Shown piece after piece: positions 32,768 through 42,922 of a stretch of DNA of 64,000 bases. The DNA lies in the NCBI GenBank assembly GCA_026210745.1, contig CP110630.1:1674001-1738000 (forward strand). Reading direction: 5' to 3'. Below the pieces are notes generated by a model. That model searched no databases and was not told where the DNA came from. It worked only from the letters and a program-made list of their open reading frames with translations. Position numbers and translations under genes: made by a program. Position 1 is the stretch's first letter; each line of letters starts with the position of its first letter. The stretch is from Exobasidium rhododendri (taxonomy: Eukaryota > Basidiomycota > Exobasidiomycetes > Exobasidiales > Exobasidiaceae).

Positions 32768-33753
32768 TTACTCATACTTGATGCGTTTAGTGCACCAAGT
32801 GTGGGGGGCACCCTCTTCGTCGTAAGGTTCCCCATAGACACTATAACCCAAAAGCTCGTAAAATCCCTTCGCGTGCATTTGACTGCTAATGATGATGGTG
32901 AAACTGCCTTCGTCTTCGCCCTTTCCCATCTTTTCTCCTCCTTGGCCCATCGCCCCTTGACGACTTCCACCTCCTTCACTCAGGATCCGAATCAGCCAAG
33001 CTTCGGCTTTCTTGACAGTAAGGGCTCCTAATTTCTTTCCTCTCATTGATTTGCTGACCGCCAACCTGCTCAACTTTGAACCCCTGGCGTTTGGTGCCCC
33101 TTCGACCTCCCTGAATGGTTCAGCAGATTTAAGTTTTCGAAGGAATTCATGTGCCATTGACGATTCACTCTGTGGTCCTCCCAGAGGATATCCATGATGA
33201 CTTTCATTGAATTTCCTTTCGAAATTTGCGTCAGACAAAGCGACGCTTTCTTCTGTGCTCGGATCGGGGTTTGGCAGGCCAGCATGGTACATCATGTCTG
33301 ACTTTGGCAGTGGCTTGTCAGCGGAAGCACTCGGCGGGCCATCGGATGAAGAGGTCATTGGCAAGGCGCCCGCTGTCCCATTCTCTCCACCTCCTCCACT
33401 GGTAGCAATTGCTGTTTCATTCTGCGTGACTGTCGTCTGTGACGTTGGATCGTGTTGATGTGTAGAATTATATCGAGGGTAGGGTGTGAGTCTGACTGTG
33501 GCTACTACTTTGTCATCGGCCTTGCTGATCAGTATAAAGTGAGCAGAGATGGGATCGTATCTGTGGGAATTGAGTGAGTTCTTTGATTCTGCGCAAATCA
33601 ATCAAGCGCTTGACTAAGGACTCACTGGTCGACTTCAGTGTCCTCGGGAAATCCCTGCTCAACGTGGAATACTTCGAGTCGTAGTCGGTACGCTTCTCTG
33701 AGGTCGTTGGCAGAGGAGCACAGCTTGAAAGTGTAGGTAGATTCTTCAGTCAT
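32768..33753 (-). CDS. GNAT acetyltransferase with inserted linker (ElaA-like)
   Basis: There are two exons, 33753-33626 and 33560-32768, joined in phase (EVDQ/YDPISAHFIL), giving 306 residues. Exon 1 starts MTEESTYTFKL and carries LREAYRLRLEVFHVEQGFP, a segment typical of ElaA-like GNATs. The strand DDKVVATVRLTPY follows. Then comes a roughly 110-residue Ser/Gly/Pro-rich insertion before the acetyl-CoA-binding motif A region (KLSRLAVSKSMRGKKLGALT followed by VKKAEAW). After a second Gly-rich linker the fold closes with FTIIISSQMHAKGFYELLGY and SVYGEPYDEEGAPHTW. The R/Q-x-x-G-x-G/A pyrophosphate loop appears as MRGKKLG. The substrate is unknown; small-molecule amine or protein N-acetylation are both possible. 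Taken together the exons recover a complete GNAT fold. Confidence 0.82.
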
Positions 33754-34097
33754 GGCGTCTAAGGTAATCGTTCGTATCACTGGACAGGACGCCGGCCTGT
33801 AGGCACGGTCCCATTTCAAATCTCCACTCTTTCTACTTTTTTTTTTTATTTCGAGATGTTCATATTATTAAAACAACCACACTTGAGAAAGGCTTGGCGG
33901 ACAGATTTTAACTTCTAGATACAAGGTAATGAAGATGCACAGTGCCTCCGTGGTGCAAAGCAGGTCGAGGATGACGGCCCTCCGTTCTTCACCGCGGATA
34001 TTCTTTCCCTCCCTCTACACTTGATCGCCCGTGTTCACCGGACTGGTCTGGTCATTACGATTACGCAGATTAGTGCAAGAGACCGCTCTACTTCACC
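33754..34097. other. Divergent promoter region
   Basis: This lies between the GNAT (minus) and PhoD-like (plus) start codons. It contains a T run at about 33838-33848. Nothing else is seen. Confidence 0.45.
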
Positions 34098-36161
34098 ATG
34101 ACAACTCTCAATGTGAAGGTGAGTTACATCGTCATCATCGTCATCTGCTATTTCCAGATTGTTGAACCTTTTGCTGCATTCAGTGTGGGCCTATGCTGAA
34201 GTATGACACATGCCAAGATGGCGTGTACAACGCCTTTGTCTTGCTTGTCACAGCAGATGAAACAAGCGATTATACTAGTGTTCCCACCTTGCAATATAGG
34301 TGGAGTCCAAGCTCTGCAAGACTCCCTGCCAAGGCAGTCAATGGCGATGAAGCCATCACGGACGAGACGTCACACAAGACGGCCACAGCCATCAACTTGT
34401 GGCAATACAAAGGGCAGGGAGGTCCTCACACGTTTTGGAGATTCAAATTGGAGATACTGCAGAGTAATGAAGAACAGGTCGTAGCATACAGCATCGATGG
34501 TCAGCCACACGAAGGCAGTGAAGCGATAGCAGCGAAAGAGAGCAAAGGTTTCAGCTTTTTCGTACCCTCCCGAACACAGAACTTCAGATGGGCAGGACAC
34601 AGTTGCAATGGGTTCTCAGCAGGCTTAGACACAGCCCAATGGAACGGTCCTGATCCTCTCTGGAATGACATGCTCAAAGACCATGCCAACCAGCCCTTTC
34701 ACGCCGTCATTGGGGGTGGTGATCAGAGTGAGTGTAAATCAGATGTACTCTCGAAGAAGTTACTCACCCCCATATCACTCTCAGTCTATTGCGATAAGTT
34801 GACGTCAGAACCAGAAATGCAGGAATGGGTGACTTGCAAAAATCCTAAAGAACGAATGAAGATGGAAATGACGGAAGCCATTGAGGGTTGCATGGAGCGA
34901 TACTTCTTCCATCACTACTGTGAATGGTTTGGACGAGGAGCTTTTGCCAAGGCAATTGCTCAGATACCCATGATCAACATGCTCGACGATCACGACCTCA
35001 TTGATGGCTTCGGCACTTACCCCGATGAACTGATGTTGGCGCCCATCTTCAACAAAGTTGGCCGGATCGGATTCAAGTACTACTACCTCTTTCAGCAATT
35101 TATAAATCCTGACATCGACGGCGTCTCAGATGAGCCTGGAAGGCACTGCAACAAGAGTATCATCGTGGGAGAAGAGGGAGCCTACGTTCAGTATCCTAAT
35201 ATGAGTTTCCTTTGTTATCTTGGGCCTAAACAGTCTATCCTTCTTATCGATTGCCGCTCTGAAAGGAAGATCGATCAGATCTGCTCTTATAAGACCTACA
35301 ACAAGCTATTCGATCGAGTTCGACAGCTACCTGCAGGAGTAGAGCATCTGATCATTCTTGTCGGCGTACCGCTCGCTTACCCCCGAATGATCTTCTTGGA
35401 GAGAACGCTTTCATCCTCGATCAATCCACTTATAATGCTTGCAAAAACGGTAGCTCCTAGCTTCACCAACAATTTCAATGGTCAAGTCGAATTGCTAGAC
35501 GATCTCAATGATCATTGGTGCGCTGGTCCTCACAAGCATGAGCGAAACTGGCTTGTAGAGCGTGTTCAAGAATTGGCTTTAGAAAAGCACTTGCGATGCT
35601 CCTTCATCAGTGGCGATGTTCATGCATGTGGCGTAGGCGTCTTCTTCGGCTACCGTCAACATGATCCGTCCTTGGATCCAAAGTACATGATGGCAGTCAT
35701 AACATCTGCCATTGTCAATTCTCCTCCTCCACCAGGTGTGATTTCCATGTTGAACAAGCTGGCAAGCAAGAAGCATCGAAGTCTTCTCAAGATCGGAACA
35801 AAGGAGACGATGGTGCCACTCTTCGAGGAAGATTTGCAAGGCAAGAAACAAAAGGATAAGTAGTAAGTTGCAAGGATCGCTTTACCTTTTTCCCCATGTC
35901 GATGTCCTAAACTCTGATCCTTTACCCCTTTTCTACTCTCTTTGCAGCATCATGGGCGCTCGAAATTGGTGTGCTGTTCAATACAACGACACGACGGGCG
36001 ACCTTCAGTTCGACCTTCGTATTGAGACAGAAAAGGGCAATGCTGGAAGCGGGACCAAGACGTATTCAGTAAAGGCACCAGCACCAAAGTGGAACATTGA
36101 AAAGTCGAAGCATAGATTCCTTCACACCGCTGAATGGGAGAAGATCGTAGGCGGTAAATAG
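34098..36161 (+). CDS. PhoD-like phosphatase domain protein
   Basis: There are four exons: 34098-34118, 34184-34727, 34785-35862 and 35948-36161, giving 618 residues. The first exon encodes only seven residues (MTTLNVK). The 57-nt intron 2 is in frame and would read through as extra residues; removing it restores the conserved HAVIGGGDQIYCD. Other metallophosphoesterase features are PMINMLDDHDLIDGFGTYP, SILLIDCRSER, ISGDVHACGVG and the C-terminal GARNWCAVQY. This is the fungal cytosolic PhoD-like/DUF family rather than the secreted bacterial alkaline phosphatase, since no signal peptide is present. The likely chemistry is phosphomono- or diester hydrolysis using metal ions bound by Asp/His; the substrate is unknown. 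The downstream neighbour is COX4, 352 bp away. Confidence 0.85.
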
Positions 36162-36513
36162 GTTCTCCGAAGGGTGCCCACGCACCTCCCCCACTTTCCG
36201 CAGGACGACATCTCACCCAGCAACGAATCGCTCTGATCAGTCCGTCCATGTACCCTTGTAATACCCCCGAGATCCTCTCTCTCCTATTCCACTCAAAGGC
36301 ATAGTGTGAATCTGAATCACCTACGGCTCCAACGAGTCGCGCTTTCTGGCTCGAGAGTGTCCGGCTACCAAGTAGAAGTTCCACTCCAAAATATTCAGAA
36401 TTATTGATCTGCGTGACACGTGGCTGATACGGAACTTGCCGAGTCTTTGAGAGCGCTCCTTCGCAATTCGCCCTCTCACCTTTACACCAGCAGTTTATAC
36501 TACCATTCACAAC
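36162..36513. other. Tandem intergenic region
   Basis: This is the 3' flank of the PhoD-like gene and the promoter of COX4. No other feature is seen. Confidence 0.45.
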
Positions 36514-37180
36514 ATGTCCTTCCTCGCACGGGTCGCCCCTCGTCTTGCCAACACGGCTAGAGCAGGAAGCAACAGTCGAGCTGTCGCTTTGCCTCGCTCT
36601 TTCACGACCTCAATTCGAGTCTTGGCCAGCGGACCGCCCGTCATTCAAGGTGAAGGTGGAAAAGTTGGTGAAGTTGCGACTGATGAAGAGCAATCTACCG
36701 GTTTGGAGAGATTCGAGCTACTAGGAAGGTTACAGGGAAAAGACGTCTTTGACCTAGAACCATTGGATGCGAGTAGGCTAGGAACCAAGAAGGCGCCCGT
36801 GATGATTCAGAGTTTGGTGAGTATACGTCCGACACACGTAATCGTCTCTTTTGTGTATGATAAGGAATGCTGTCGAATTTTCTGAGCTTTCTGTGAAACG
36901 AGCTTCGCGTATGCTGATTCTCTCACCCCTTTCTCTTCTTCTTTGCTGATCAGTCCCCCACCCGAATCGTTGGTTGCACCGGCTCGCCTGCAGGCGCACA
37001 CGACACCATCTGGCTACACCTCAATTTAGACCTCGAACATCACAGATGCCCAGAGTGTGGAAGTGGTGAGTGCTTCGAGAATTTGCTGTAGGGCGCATGT
37101 ACAAAGAGACTTATCGCTACTTTCAAACCATAGTCTATCAACTGGACTTTACTGGAGATCCACACGCTGGACATCACTAA
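36514..37180 (+). CDS. COX4: Cytochrome c oxidase subunit Vb (yeast Cox4)
   Basis: There are three exons, 36514-36816, 36954-37065 and 37134-37180, giving 153 residues. The N-terminal 35 residues are rich in Arg, Ser and Ala and lack acids (MSFLARVAPRLANTARAGSN), a mitochondrial presequence. The mature domain shows GLERFELLGRLQGKDVFDLE, RIVGCTGSPAGAHDTIWLHL and the zinc-binding knuckle HRCPECGSVYQLDF. It is a nuclear-encoded structural subunit of respiratory complex IV on the matrix side, and it coordinates a zinc ion. Its length matches fungal orthologues. The last exon encodes only 15 residues. The gene converges with IES6. Confidence 0.95.
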
Positions 37181-37353
37181 ATTCGTTCACAGAAGTGAGA
37201 TTGTACTAGAAAGATACAAAAAGAGATATATGTTTTCAACAGGTTTTTCGTGAGCACAGCGTATCGACCGAGACAATGGCTGAAAACGCATCGTAACTGT
37301 TCTTCGAGAGGTTGTGTGACTTTGCTCGAGTTGCAGTGGAAGAAAGGCCTGCC

Positions 37354-38169
37354 TCACTTGATCTGCGATGATTCTCCACGTAGATTGAGGTACGCTTGAT
37401 CGATGCCAGGCCCCTTTTGAGAATTGCATCGATCTGTCAGAAAAGACAACGAAACACAATTGCCTTCCTCGCACTATCTCGGACTCACAAAAGTCTTGAT
37501 GATGTTGTAGATCTCTACGCTGTGATAGCGCAGGTGCGATTTGGGATCGGTATAAGGTGCCTGGTGTAGCAGCAGCTAGGTGAACAATTATGCCTAATCC
37601 GTTCCTTTCACTACCACACATGCTCACCAATAGACCAGTGATATCACAAAACTTTTTCCTCGGTCTCAGACTTGGCGGTGCCTCGACGGAAGAATCTGAA
37701 AAGATGTTTCATTCACTTCAATCTCGAGAGCGAACAAGAAGTGACGGTGGCCCTCGAAGTACTCACAGCTGGGCAAATCCCTCTTACGCTTCGCCAAGGC
37801 TGCCGCTGCTGCTGCTGCTGCTGCCTCTACATCCCTATTGGACTGTTCTGTGGTCACATCAGTGGCACTTGCCATGGCTGTATCGCCTTCAACGATATCA
37901 GCCGACCCTGCTCTGCTGGCTTGTGTACTGGATGCGCCGGTTTCGTTCTCCAATCCATTGCCGCTCAGTAGCGCAGAAACTGCAGACTTCTTTCCCTTTC
38001 TCTTTCCTGAGCCAGAGCCTTCAGCCCCGAGTGCCGCTTCTCTTTCTGCAGCCAAGATCTGTTTGAGTGTCTTTGTTCTCCTGTATGTGTTCCTGGTATG
38101 ATTTGGATTCTTGAATGGTCGAGGCGAATCGACGTAATTTCGCGATTCAAGTGGCACAGGTGTCGACAT
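37354..38169 (-). CDS. IES6: Ies6 / INO80C subunit (YL1 C-terminal domain)
   Basis: There are four exons: 38169-37767, 37695-37628, 37560-37489 and 37413-37354, giving 200 residues. All joins are in frame and the last exon is only 60 nt. The N-terminal signature RPFKNPNHTRNTYRRTKTLK is characteristic of Ies6. A disordered linker with a poly-Ala run follows. The YL1-C domain is built from exons 2 and 3: SSVEAPPSLRPRKKFCDITG, then APYTDPKSHLRYHSVEIY. The terminal GIDQAYLNLRGESSQIK matches the conserved end of the family. Ies6 pairs with Arp5 in the INO80 chromatin remodeller, which slides nucleosomes and acts in replication and repair. A likely 5' UTR intron ends just before the ATG. An INO80F-like subunit lies 6 kb away. 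Confidence 0.93.
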
Positions 38170-38513
38170 TGAGGACGACAGATACTGTGAAAGGTATCAG
38201 TAGAGCCACCGCGATACGTAATCCGCTTGTCGCATAAAGACCAGACCACTCACACTTACACTGTGGTCCTTCTGCGATCGGTGCACAGAGGAAAAACATC
38301 TTTTGGTGACCGGTTCGCCCTTCAGTCTTTTTGGGAGGCGTGCTCGTTTCCTGCCACAGACGCCCGTGCGTAGGAAGGAGATTTCCCTCCATCAATTTCT
38401 ACTTCTTTTGGAGGGTTGTGTTCTTCTCGACGAAGAAGAATTTCTAAGCTTGCCATCTTCGACACTGCTCCTGGGTCAGCAACGAAGACTCTGGACGCTT
38501 CCTCGGCATCAAC
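38170..38513. other. Divergent promoter region
   Basis: This is shared by IES6 (minus) and the PP2C gene (plus). A GTGAGT donor near 38255 and a CTTTCACAG acceptor near 38190 on the minus strand suggest a 5' UTR intron of IES6. Confidence 0.45.
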
Positions 38514-40094
38514 ATGGCGCAACCACTGCTGGGAGCCAGCTGGACTGCTGTCTTGGGGAGAGGAGGACGCAAGGCAGAATGCTGGCATTGCCTCGGTCGC
38601 TTCAGCCCCAGTCACTCAGGCCCTTCTGTCATTTCACCATCGACGTCGATATCGTCAAGCCTACATCAGCAAGAGCGACGCCATTACCAAACCTATCTCC
38701 GAGTCAATACTGCTACTGGTAGCAGTGGACGCATACCCCTTCGAGAAGGAAAAAATGGCGTATATGGAGTGGCGACAACCCGAGGCTCTCGTCCCACACA
38801 GGAAGATACATACAGCGTGGCTTGCGTCCATGTCGATCCCATAGAACTAAGACACAGCTTGGAAGTGAGCAGGAGTAGGGTGCTGCAAGAAGCGGCAAAG
38901 AGATGGGATCCGTTTGCGGAAGGGGAGGACGACGCTATAGCGGGACAAGTCACTTGGTTTGCCTGTTATGACGGTCACGGAAGCCAAAGTGTTTCCGGTT
39001 TTCTAAAGGAAGAACTTCATCATGCTTTTGAGACCCTGGAGCCAAACATGGCAACGGACACAGTTCGATATACTAGATCGCTGGGAGGCTACTTTAGAAG
39101 ATTCACCGGTGGACTGGCAGCAAAATGGGTTCGTCAGGAACTGTTACCTGTGGTACGTGCTGCAAGAAATCCAGCTGGCGCGCATCATCGACCATCCAAA
39201 GCTCAAAGACAGAAGCTTCAAGAAGAAGAAGAAGAATCAGCACATGCACTTTCGACAGAAAGATTAGAAGAAGCAAGGAGAGAGAAGGAGGATTTGGAGA
39301 AGGACGCAAAAGCAGCTACAAAGGAACCGGAAGATTTAAAGGGTAAGATCGAAGTAGAGAGAATAGACCCACCAGAAGAAATGGCAAAGGAGAGCATGAC
39401 TCTATCTGAAAGAGCGACTCTGGCTTGGCTACACATGGATCGACGCATCCAGTCATCCAAGTCTTTGGACGTAGGTGGCTCGACGGCATCAGTGGCCCTA
39501 CTTCATAGTCTTGACTTGCCAGCTCAACCCTGGTACTCCAGTCAATTTTTAAGCGTCACGTCCATCCACATCGGTGACACCAGGATGCTACTTTGTCCAA
39601 TCGCAGACGGAAGGGCTATTCCTTTAACCAATTACCACCATCCAGACGATCGCGCAGAAGCAGAAAGGTTACGTAAAGTGGGAGCAGGTCTCATAACAGA
39701 TTCATTTGGTGAGGCAAGATGGATGGGTGCACTTGCGAATACTCGAGCTTTTGGTGATAGCAAATTCAAAAAGGCGGGAGTCACATCGGAGCCAGAAGTG
39801 ATAACGCAGATTTTGAAAGGAGACGACTTTGCTTTCATTATTGCTTTCAGCGATGGAATCGGAGGAGTGGTGAATGACCAAGAAGTGATAGACCTTTGCA
39901 GGGGCGCTGCTCACCCTCACGATGCAGCGAAAGCAGTGTTGCGATACGCAGAAGCACTAGGGAGTGATGATAATGCTACGGTGATGTGCATTCCCCTGCG
40001 AGGCTGGGGCAAGATGGAAGGAGAAGACAGCACGGCAGAAACGCGCAAATTCAAGCTTAGTAAAGTTGATCTATTCCGAGATAGTCGACAGTGA
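38514..40094 (+). CDS. PP2C-family protein phosphatase (Ptc6-like)
   Basis: This single exon encodes 526 residues. Catalytic PP2C motifs in order: RPTQED (94-98), CYDGHGSQSV (DGHG 153-156), GGSTASVALL (321-330), NTRAFGDSKF (409-418), FSDGIGG (445-451) and SDDNATVMCI (484-492). They supply the Asp residues that bind two Mg/Mn ions for Ser/Thr dephosphorylation. A charged, Glu/Lys-rich helical insert of about 80 residues (about 222-300) splits the catalytic domain between DGHG and GGSTAS. The N-terminal 60 residues are poor in acids and contain Arg/His and Ser (HQQERRHYQTYLR), compatible with a mitochondrial presequence as in yeast Ptc6. The mitochondrial assignment is inferred. The gene converges with ESF1, 50 bp apart. 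Confidence 0.87.
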   Translation: MAQPLLGASWTAVLGRGGRKAECWHCLGRFSPSHSGPSVISPSTSISSSLHQQERRHYQTYLRVNTATGSSGRIPLREGKNGVYGVATTRGSRPTQEDTYSVACVHVDPIELRHSLEVSRSRVLQEAAKRWDPFAEGEDDAIAGQVTWFACYDGHGSQSVSGFLKEELHHAFETLEPNMATDTVRYTRSLGGYFRRFTGGLAAKWVRQELLPVVRAARNPAGAHHRPSKAQRQKLQEEEEESAHALSTERLEEARREKEDLEKDAKAATKEPEDLKGKIEVERIDPPEEMAKESMTLSERATLAWLHMDRRIQSSKSLDVGGSTASVALLHSLDLPAQPWYSSQFLSVTSIHIGDTRMLLCPIADGRAIPLTNYHHPDDRAEAERLRKVGAGLITDSFGEARWMGALANTRAFGDSKFKKAGVTSEPEVITQILKGDDFAFIIAFSDGIGGVVNDQEVIDLCRGAAHPHDAAKAVLRYAEALGSDDNATVMCIPLRGWGKMEGEDSTAETRKFKLSKVDLFRDSRQ

Positions 40095-40146
40095 AGGGAG
40101 GATCATCTACAGTAATACATCTTTGATGTCAATTCGAATGATCAAT

Positions 40147-42702
40147 TTACTTGACTCGATGAGCCTTTTTCCTGAATGGCTGATCGAGTTTCCCACTTGC
40201 TGACCTTTTGACGGATTTGACCAAGTCCTGCAGATCAGTTTGCGTCTCCTTGATGGGCGCCTTTGACTCGACTTGATTCGCATCCTTTCTGCTCTTCTTG
40301 TCTCTATTCCTTCGCTCAGCTACAAGCTTTTCCATGTTTTTGGTCTTGAGAAAGCTAGGATGGCTAGGATCAAGAGCAAATCGATGATCGTTGAAGACGC
40401 CTTGGAATCGCTCATCTTGCACGTTGATGGCAAAGTTCTCTTGTACTTCGTTTTCTCGACCATCGTCTCTGCCTCTGTTCTTCTTTTCCTTTTTCTTCGC
40501 CCATCGACTCTTCTTTCCCTTCCCTTCTTGTTCAGCTTTAAGAATGTCCTTTATGGAAAAGTGTCCCGTTGCATCATCATCGCCTCCTTCACTATCGGAC
40601 TCAGCCATCAGTTGTAGCTCCTCTCTGGAGACGACGTCTTGAGCGTCTACGTTATTTCGTGCTACATCCGCTGGCTTTCCTTGGCTCTTTTTGCTCTTTC
40701 TCTCTTTCCCTCGCCCTTCTTGCTCGGCGGCTAAAGCCTCTTCAAAGTCGCCCTCATTATCACTAGCAAAGAAGGGATCATTAAAGTCCAGCCTGCCCTT
40801 CGATGTCTTCGTTGCTTCCGCGTCGTCCTCTCCTGCTTCCTCCTCCTCCTCCTCCTCCTCCTCCTCAGCAGCCTTTCCCTGACCTCTTCTCTTTTCCTTC
40901 TTTTCCCTCTGCTTTCTCATGTACTTTTCCAGCGTACTCTCCTCCTTTTCCTCCACCTTCTGCCCTTTCTTCTTCCGTTGAGCTGCTTCGCTCAGCCCTG
41001 GCATAAAGGTGATTTGCATGTCGCCACCCCCCTCTGCGCCATCAACGTCGCCTTTCCGTGTCTTTCTGCCATCTTCAAATGCTCTCGACTTGCTCTTGCC
41101 AAACTTCCGATCAGCCATCTCACCGCCTTCCTCCTCATCGAGACCCAACAACGAGCGCATCTTGTATTTCCCACCATCATCTCCGCCGCCCTCGTCGTCG
41201 GACCCCTCACTGTCAGACGCCAAGTAAGCCTTGAAGTCTTCATCTCGTATAGCGTCGACGGTCAGTGGCTCCTGTCCGACTTGTCTGGTGATCTTGCTGC
41301 GTTGTGGGTCATCTGCATCCCATGTCAATTTAACCTTCGAGTGTCTCAGTGCGTCGGTGGTGAAATCGACACCCTTGTAAAGGCTTCCATCAGTGACCTC
41401 TGTCGCTTCATCACGCCAGCCTTCATCAGCGAGATCTTCTTTGGAAGCTTGCTTTTCAGGAAAAGTCATCTCAGTAGGAACAAAACTAAGATCAAAAACG
41501 TTTGCCGTTCTCTCCATTTCCGTTCCGTCCACTTCGTTCATGATGTGACGAGCTGCTTCGGAAGAATCAAAGGTGACGATAGCATAGAAGTACCGCAGCC
41601 TCTCCAGTTGATAGTTTCGAAGAGCTTCTTCGTCAAAGTCTCCTCCCTCATCGAGTTCAAACAATTCTACACCACTCTCATCACTGTCATCGCTGTCCTG
41701 TTTCCGGCTCTTCTGAGATTTCTTTCTCACTTTAGTGCTCCCATCCCCGCCTCGTTTAAAGATGTCACGAGGTGGCCCTTCTTGATTCTCCTTCGTCATG
41801 CGCTCAAGACCAAAGTTGGAGGGATAGATGCGAACACTAAGCACTCTTCCCTTGACCGGTACAATGTCTCCTCCTCTTTCCCTCACATTCTCGGAACCTT
41901 TACTCGAAGCTCCGATGGTTGCTATTGGTCTGCCAGCTGGTGAAACTAGGGAGCTGAAGACCTTGTAAAGATCAATCGCTCTGATATGATCCCAGTCCAT
42001 GTTGACCACTGCTAGTCGTGAGGTATCACCAACCCTCTTCGGTGCCGACAGAGCTTTTCTTTTGGCAGCTGCTGCTTCTCGTCTCACAGTCCGTTCTGCC
42101 CGAGCGTCAAGTTCAGCCAAATCACCTGCTCCCACCTGCAGATCGCTTGCTGCTGCCGTGATGTCAGGGTCGTCTTCTCCTTTGTCATTCAGGTTGAAGC
42201 GAAGCCGCTGCTTGTCTTTCCGACGTGCGGCTGCTGATCCGATCGTAATCCCCTGAAAATCCGACCCACTTTCGCTCTCGGTGGATTCTTCCTCACTTGA
42301 AGAATCATCTTCGCTGCTCTCTAGCTGCCCTTCCCCTCTGGCATAGTCAATCTTGAGACTACTCTCTTGCTCTTCTTCGTCACTTGATGAAGAAGTGCCG
42401 CTGCCGCTTGCTTCGTTCTCTTCTTCTTTCTCCAATCGATATAATCGATGCATCTCATCCTCGTCCCCATTCTCGGCATCTTGCCTGACTTTGCGTCCAT
42501 ATCTGTCGATACGTCCCTTCTTCTTGTTGCCAGGAAATTGTCCAGAGAGCAGTCCTTTGAATCGATCATCGACCACGACCTTTGATTCTTCGCGATTAGG
42601 TCGTAAGAATCTGGGATCCGTTTGGAGGCGAGAAAAGCGGTCATCGGAGATAGCCGGAGCAAAGACGTCGTTTTGGCCGGTCAATTTGCTTCCTTTTGCC
42701 AT
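40147..42702 (-). CDS. ESF1: Esf1-like pre-rRNA processing factor
   Basis: This is a nucleolar 18S rRNA maturation/90S pre-ribosome factor of 851 residues from the ATG at 42702 (MAKGSKLTGQNDVFA). Conserved blocks are FSRLQTDPRFLRP and VDDRFKGLL near the start; RLAVVNMDWDHIRAIDLYKV; VLSVRIYPSNFGLERM; LRNYQLERLRYFYAIVTFDS; then the C-terminal NUC153 motif DERFQGVFNDHRFALDPSHP. Long acidic/Ser runs separate the blocks, and a C-terminal basic tail ends in KKAHRVK. An AG acceptor (TTGCATCACAG) lies 5 bp before the ATG, with a donor near 42788, so a 5' UTR intron is likely and ATGs upstream of it are probably not used. It lies head-to-head with MGM101 at 220 bp. Confidence 0.94.
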   Translation of the reverse strand: MAKGSKLTGQNDVFAPAISDDRFSRLQTDPRFLRPNREESKVVVDDRFKGLLSGQFPGNKKKGRIDRYGRKVRQDAENGDEDEMHRLYRLEKEEENEASGSGTSSSSDEEEQESSLKIDYARGEGQLESSEDDSSSEEESTESESGSDFQGITIGSAAARRKDKQRLRFNLNDKGEDDPDITAAASDLQVGAGDLAELDARAERTVRREAAAAKRKALSAPKRVGDTSRLAVVNMDWDHIRAIDLYKVFSSLVSPAGRPIATIGASSKGSENVRERGGDIVPVKGRVLSVRIYPSNFGLERMTKENQEGPPRDIFKRGGDGSTKVRKKSQKSRKQDSDDSDESGVELFELDEGGDFDEEALRNYQLERLRYFYAIVTFDSSEAARHIMNEVDGTEMERTANVFDLSFVPTEMTFPEKQASKEDLADEGWRDEATEVTDGSLYKGVDFTTDALRHSKVKLTWDADDPQRSKITRQVGQEPLTVDAIRDEDFKAYLASDSEGSDDEGGGDDGGKYKMRSLLGLDEEEGGEMADRKFGKSKSRAFEDGRKTRKGDVDGAEGGGDMQITFMPGLSEAAQRKKKGQKVEEKEESTLEKYMRKQREKKEKRRGQGKAAEEEEEEEEEEAGEDDAEATKTSKGRLDFNDPFFASDNEGDFEEALAAEQEGRGKERKSKKSQGKPADVARNNVDAQDVVSREELQLMAESDSEGGDDDATGHFSIKDILKAEQEGKGKKSRWAKKKEKKNRGRDDGRENEVQENFAINVQDERFQGVFNDHRFALDPSHPSFLKTKNMEKLVAERRNRDKKSRKDANQVESKAPIKETQTDLQDLVKSVKRSASGKLDQPFRKKAHRVK

Positions 42703-42922
42703 CTCGTCTGTGATGCAAAGTGGCCGACAACTCAGCGTCAAAGGGATGAGGAATATGCCAGTACCTAAGGATGTTCTGTACCTTCTCCATGACATGCAAA
42801 GTCAAAAATCCAAAAAGTTAGAAATCCGGTCTCCACGTGATTCCAGCTAGACGACCAATTTGATCATCACTGATGTTGGGACGAATACAGTACCATCCCT
42901 TCTACGCCATTTCTCAACAGTC

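Noticed and set aside
34728..34784. Extra 19 residues within the PhoD-like protein (continuous reading)
   Set aside because: GT-AG ends and recovery of the conserved GGGDQIY motif on removal show it is an in-frame intron.
40800..41000. Plus-strand Ser/Pro-rich frames opposite ESF1
   Set aside because: They mirror the acidic Glu-rich codons of ESF1 on the other strand and are not genes.
9664..42702. A ribosome-assembly gene cluster (EBP2, NOP6, ESF1)
   Set aside because: The three genes are spread over 33 kb with unrelated genes between them; clustering is not supported.
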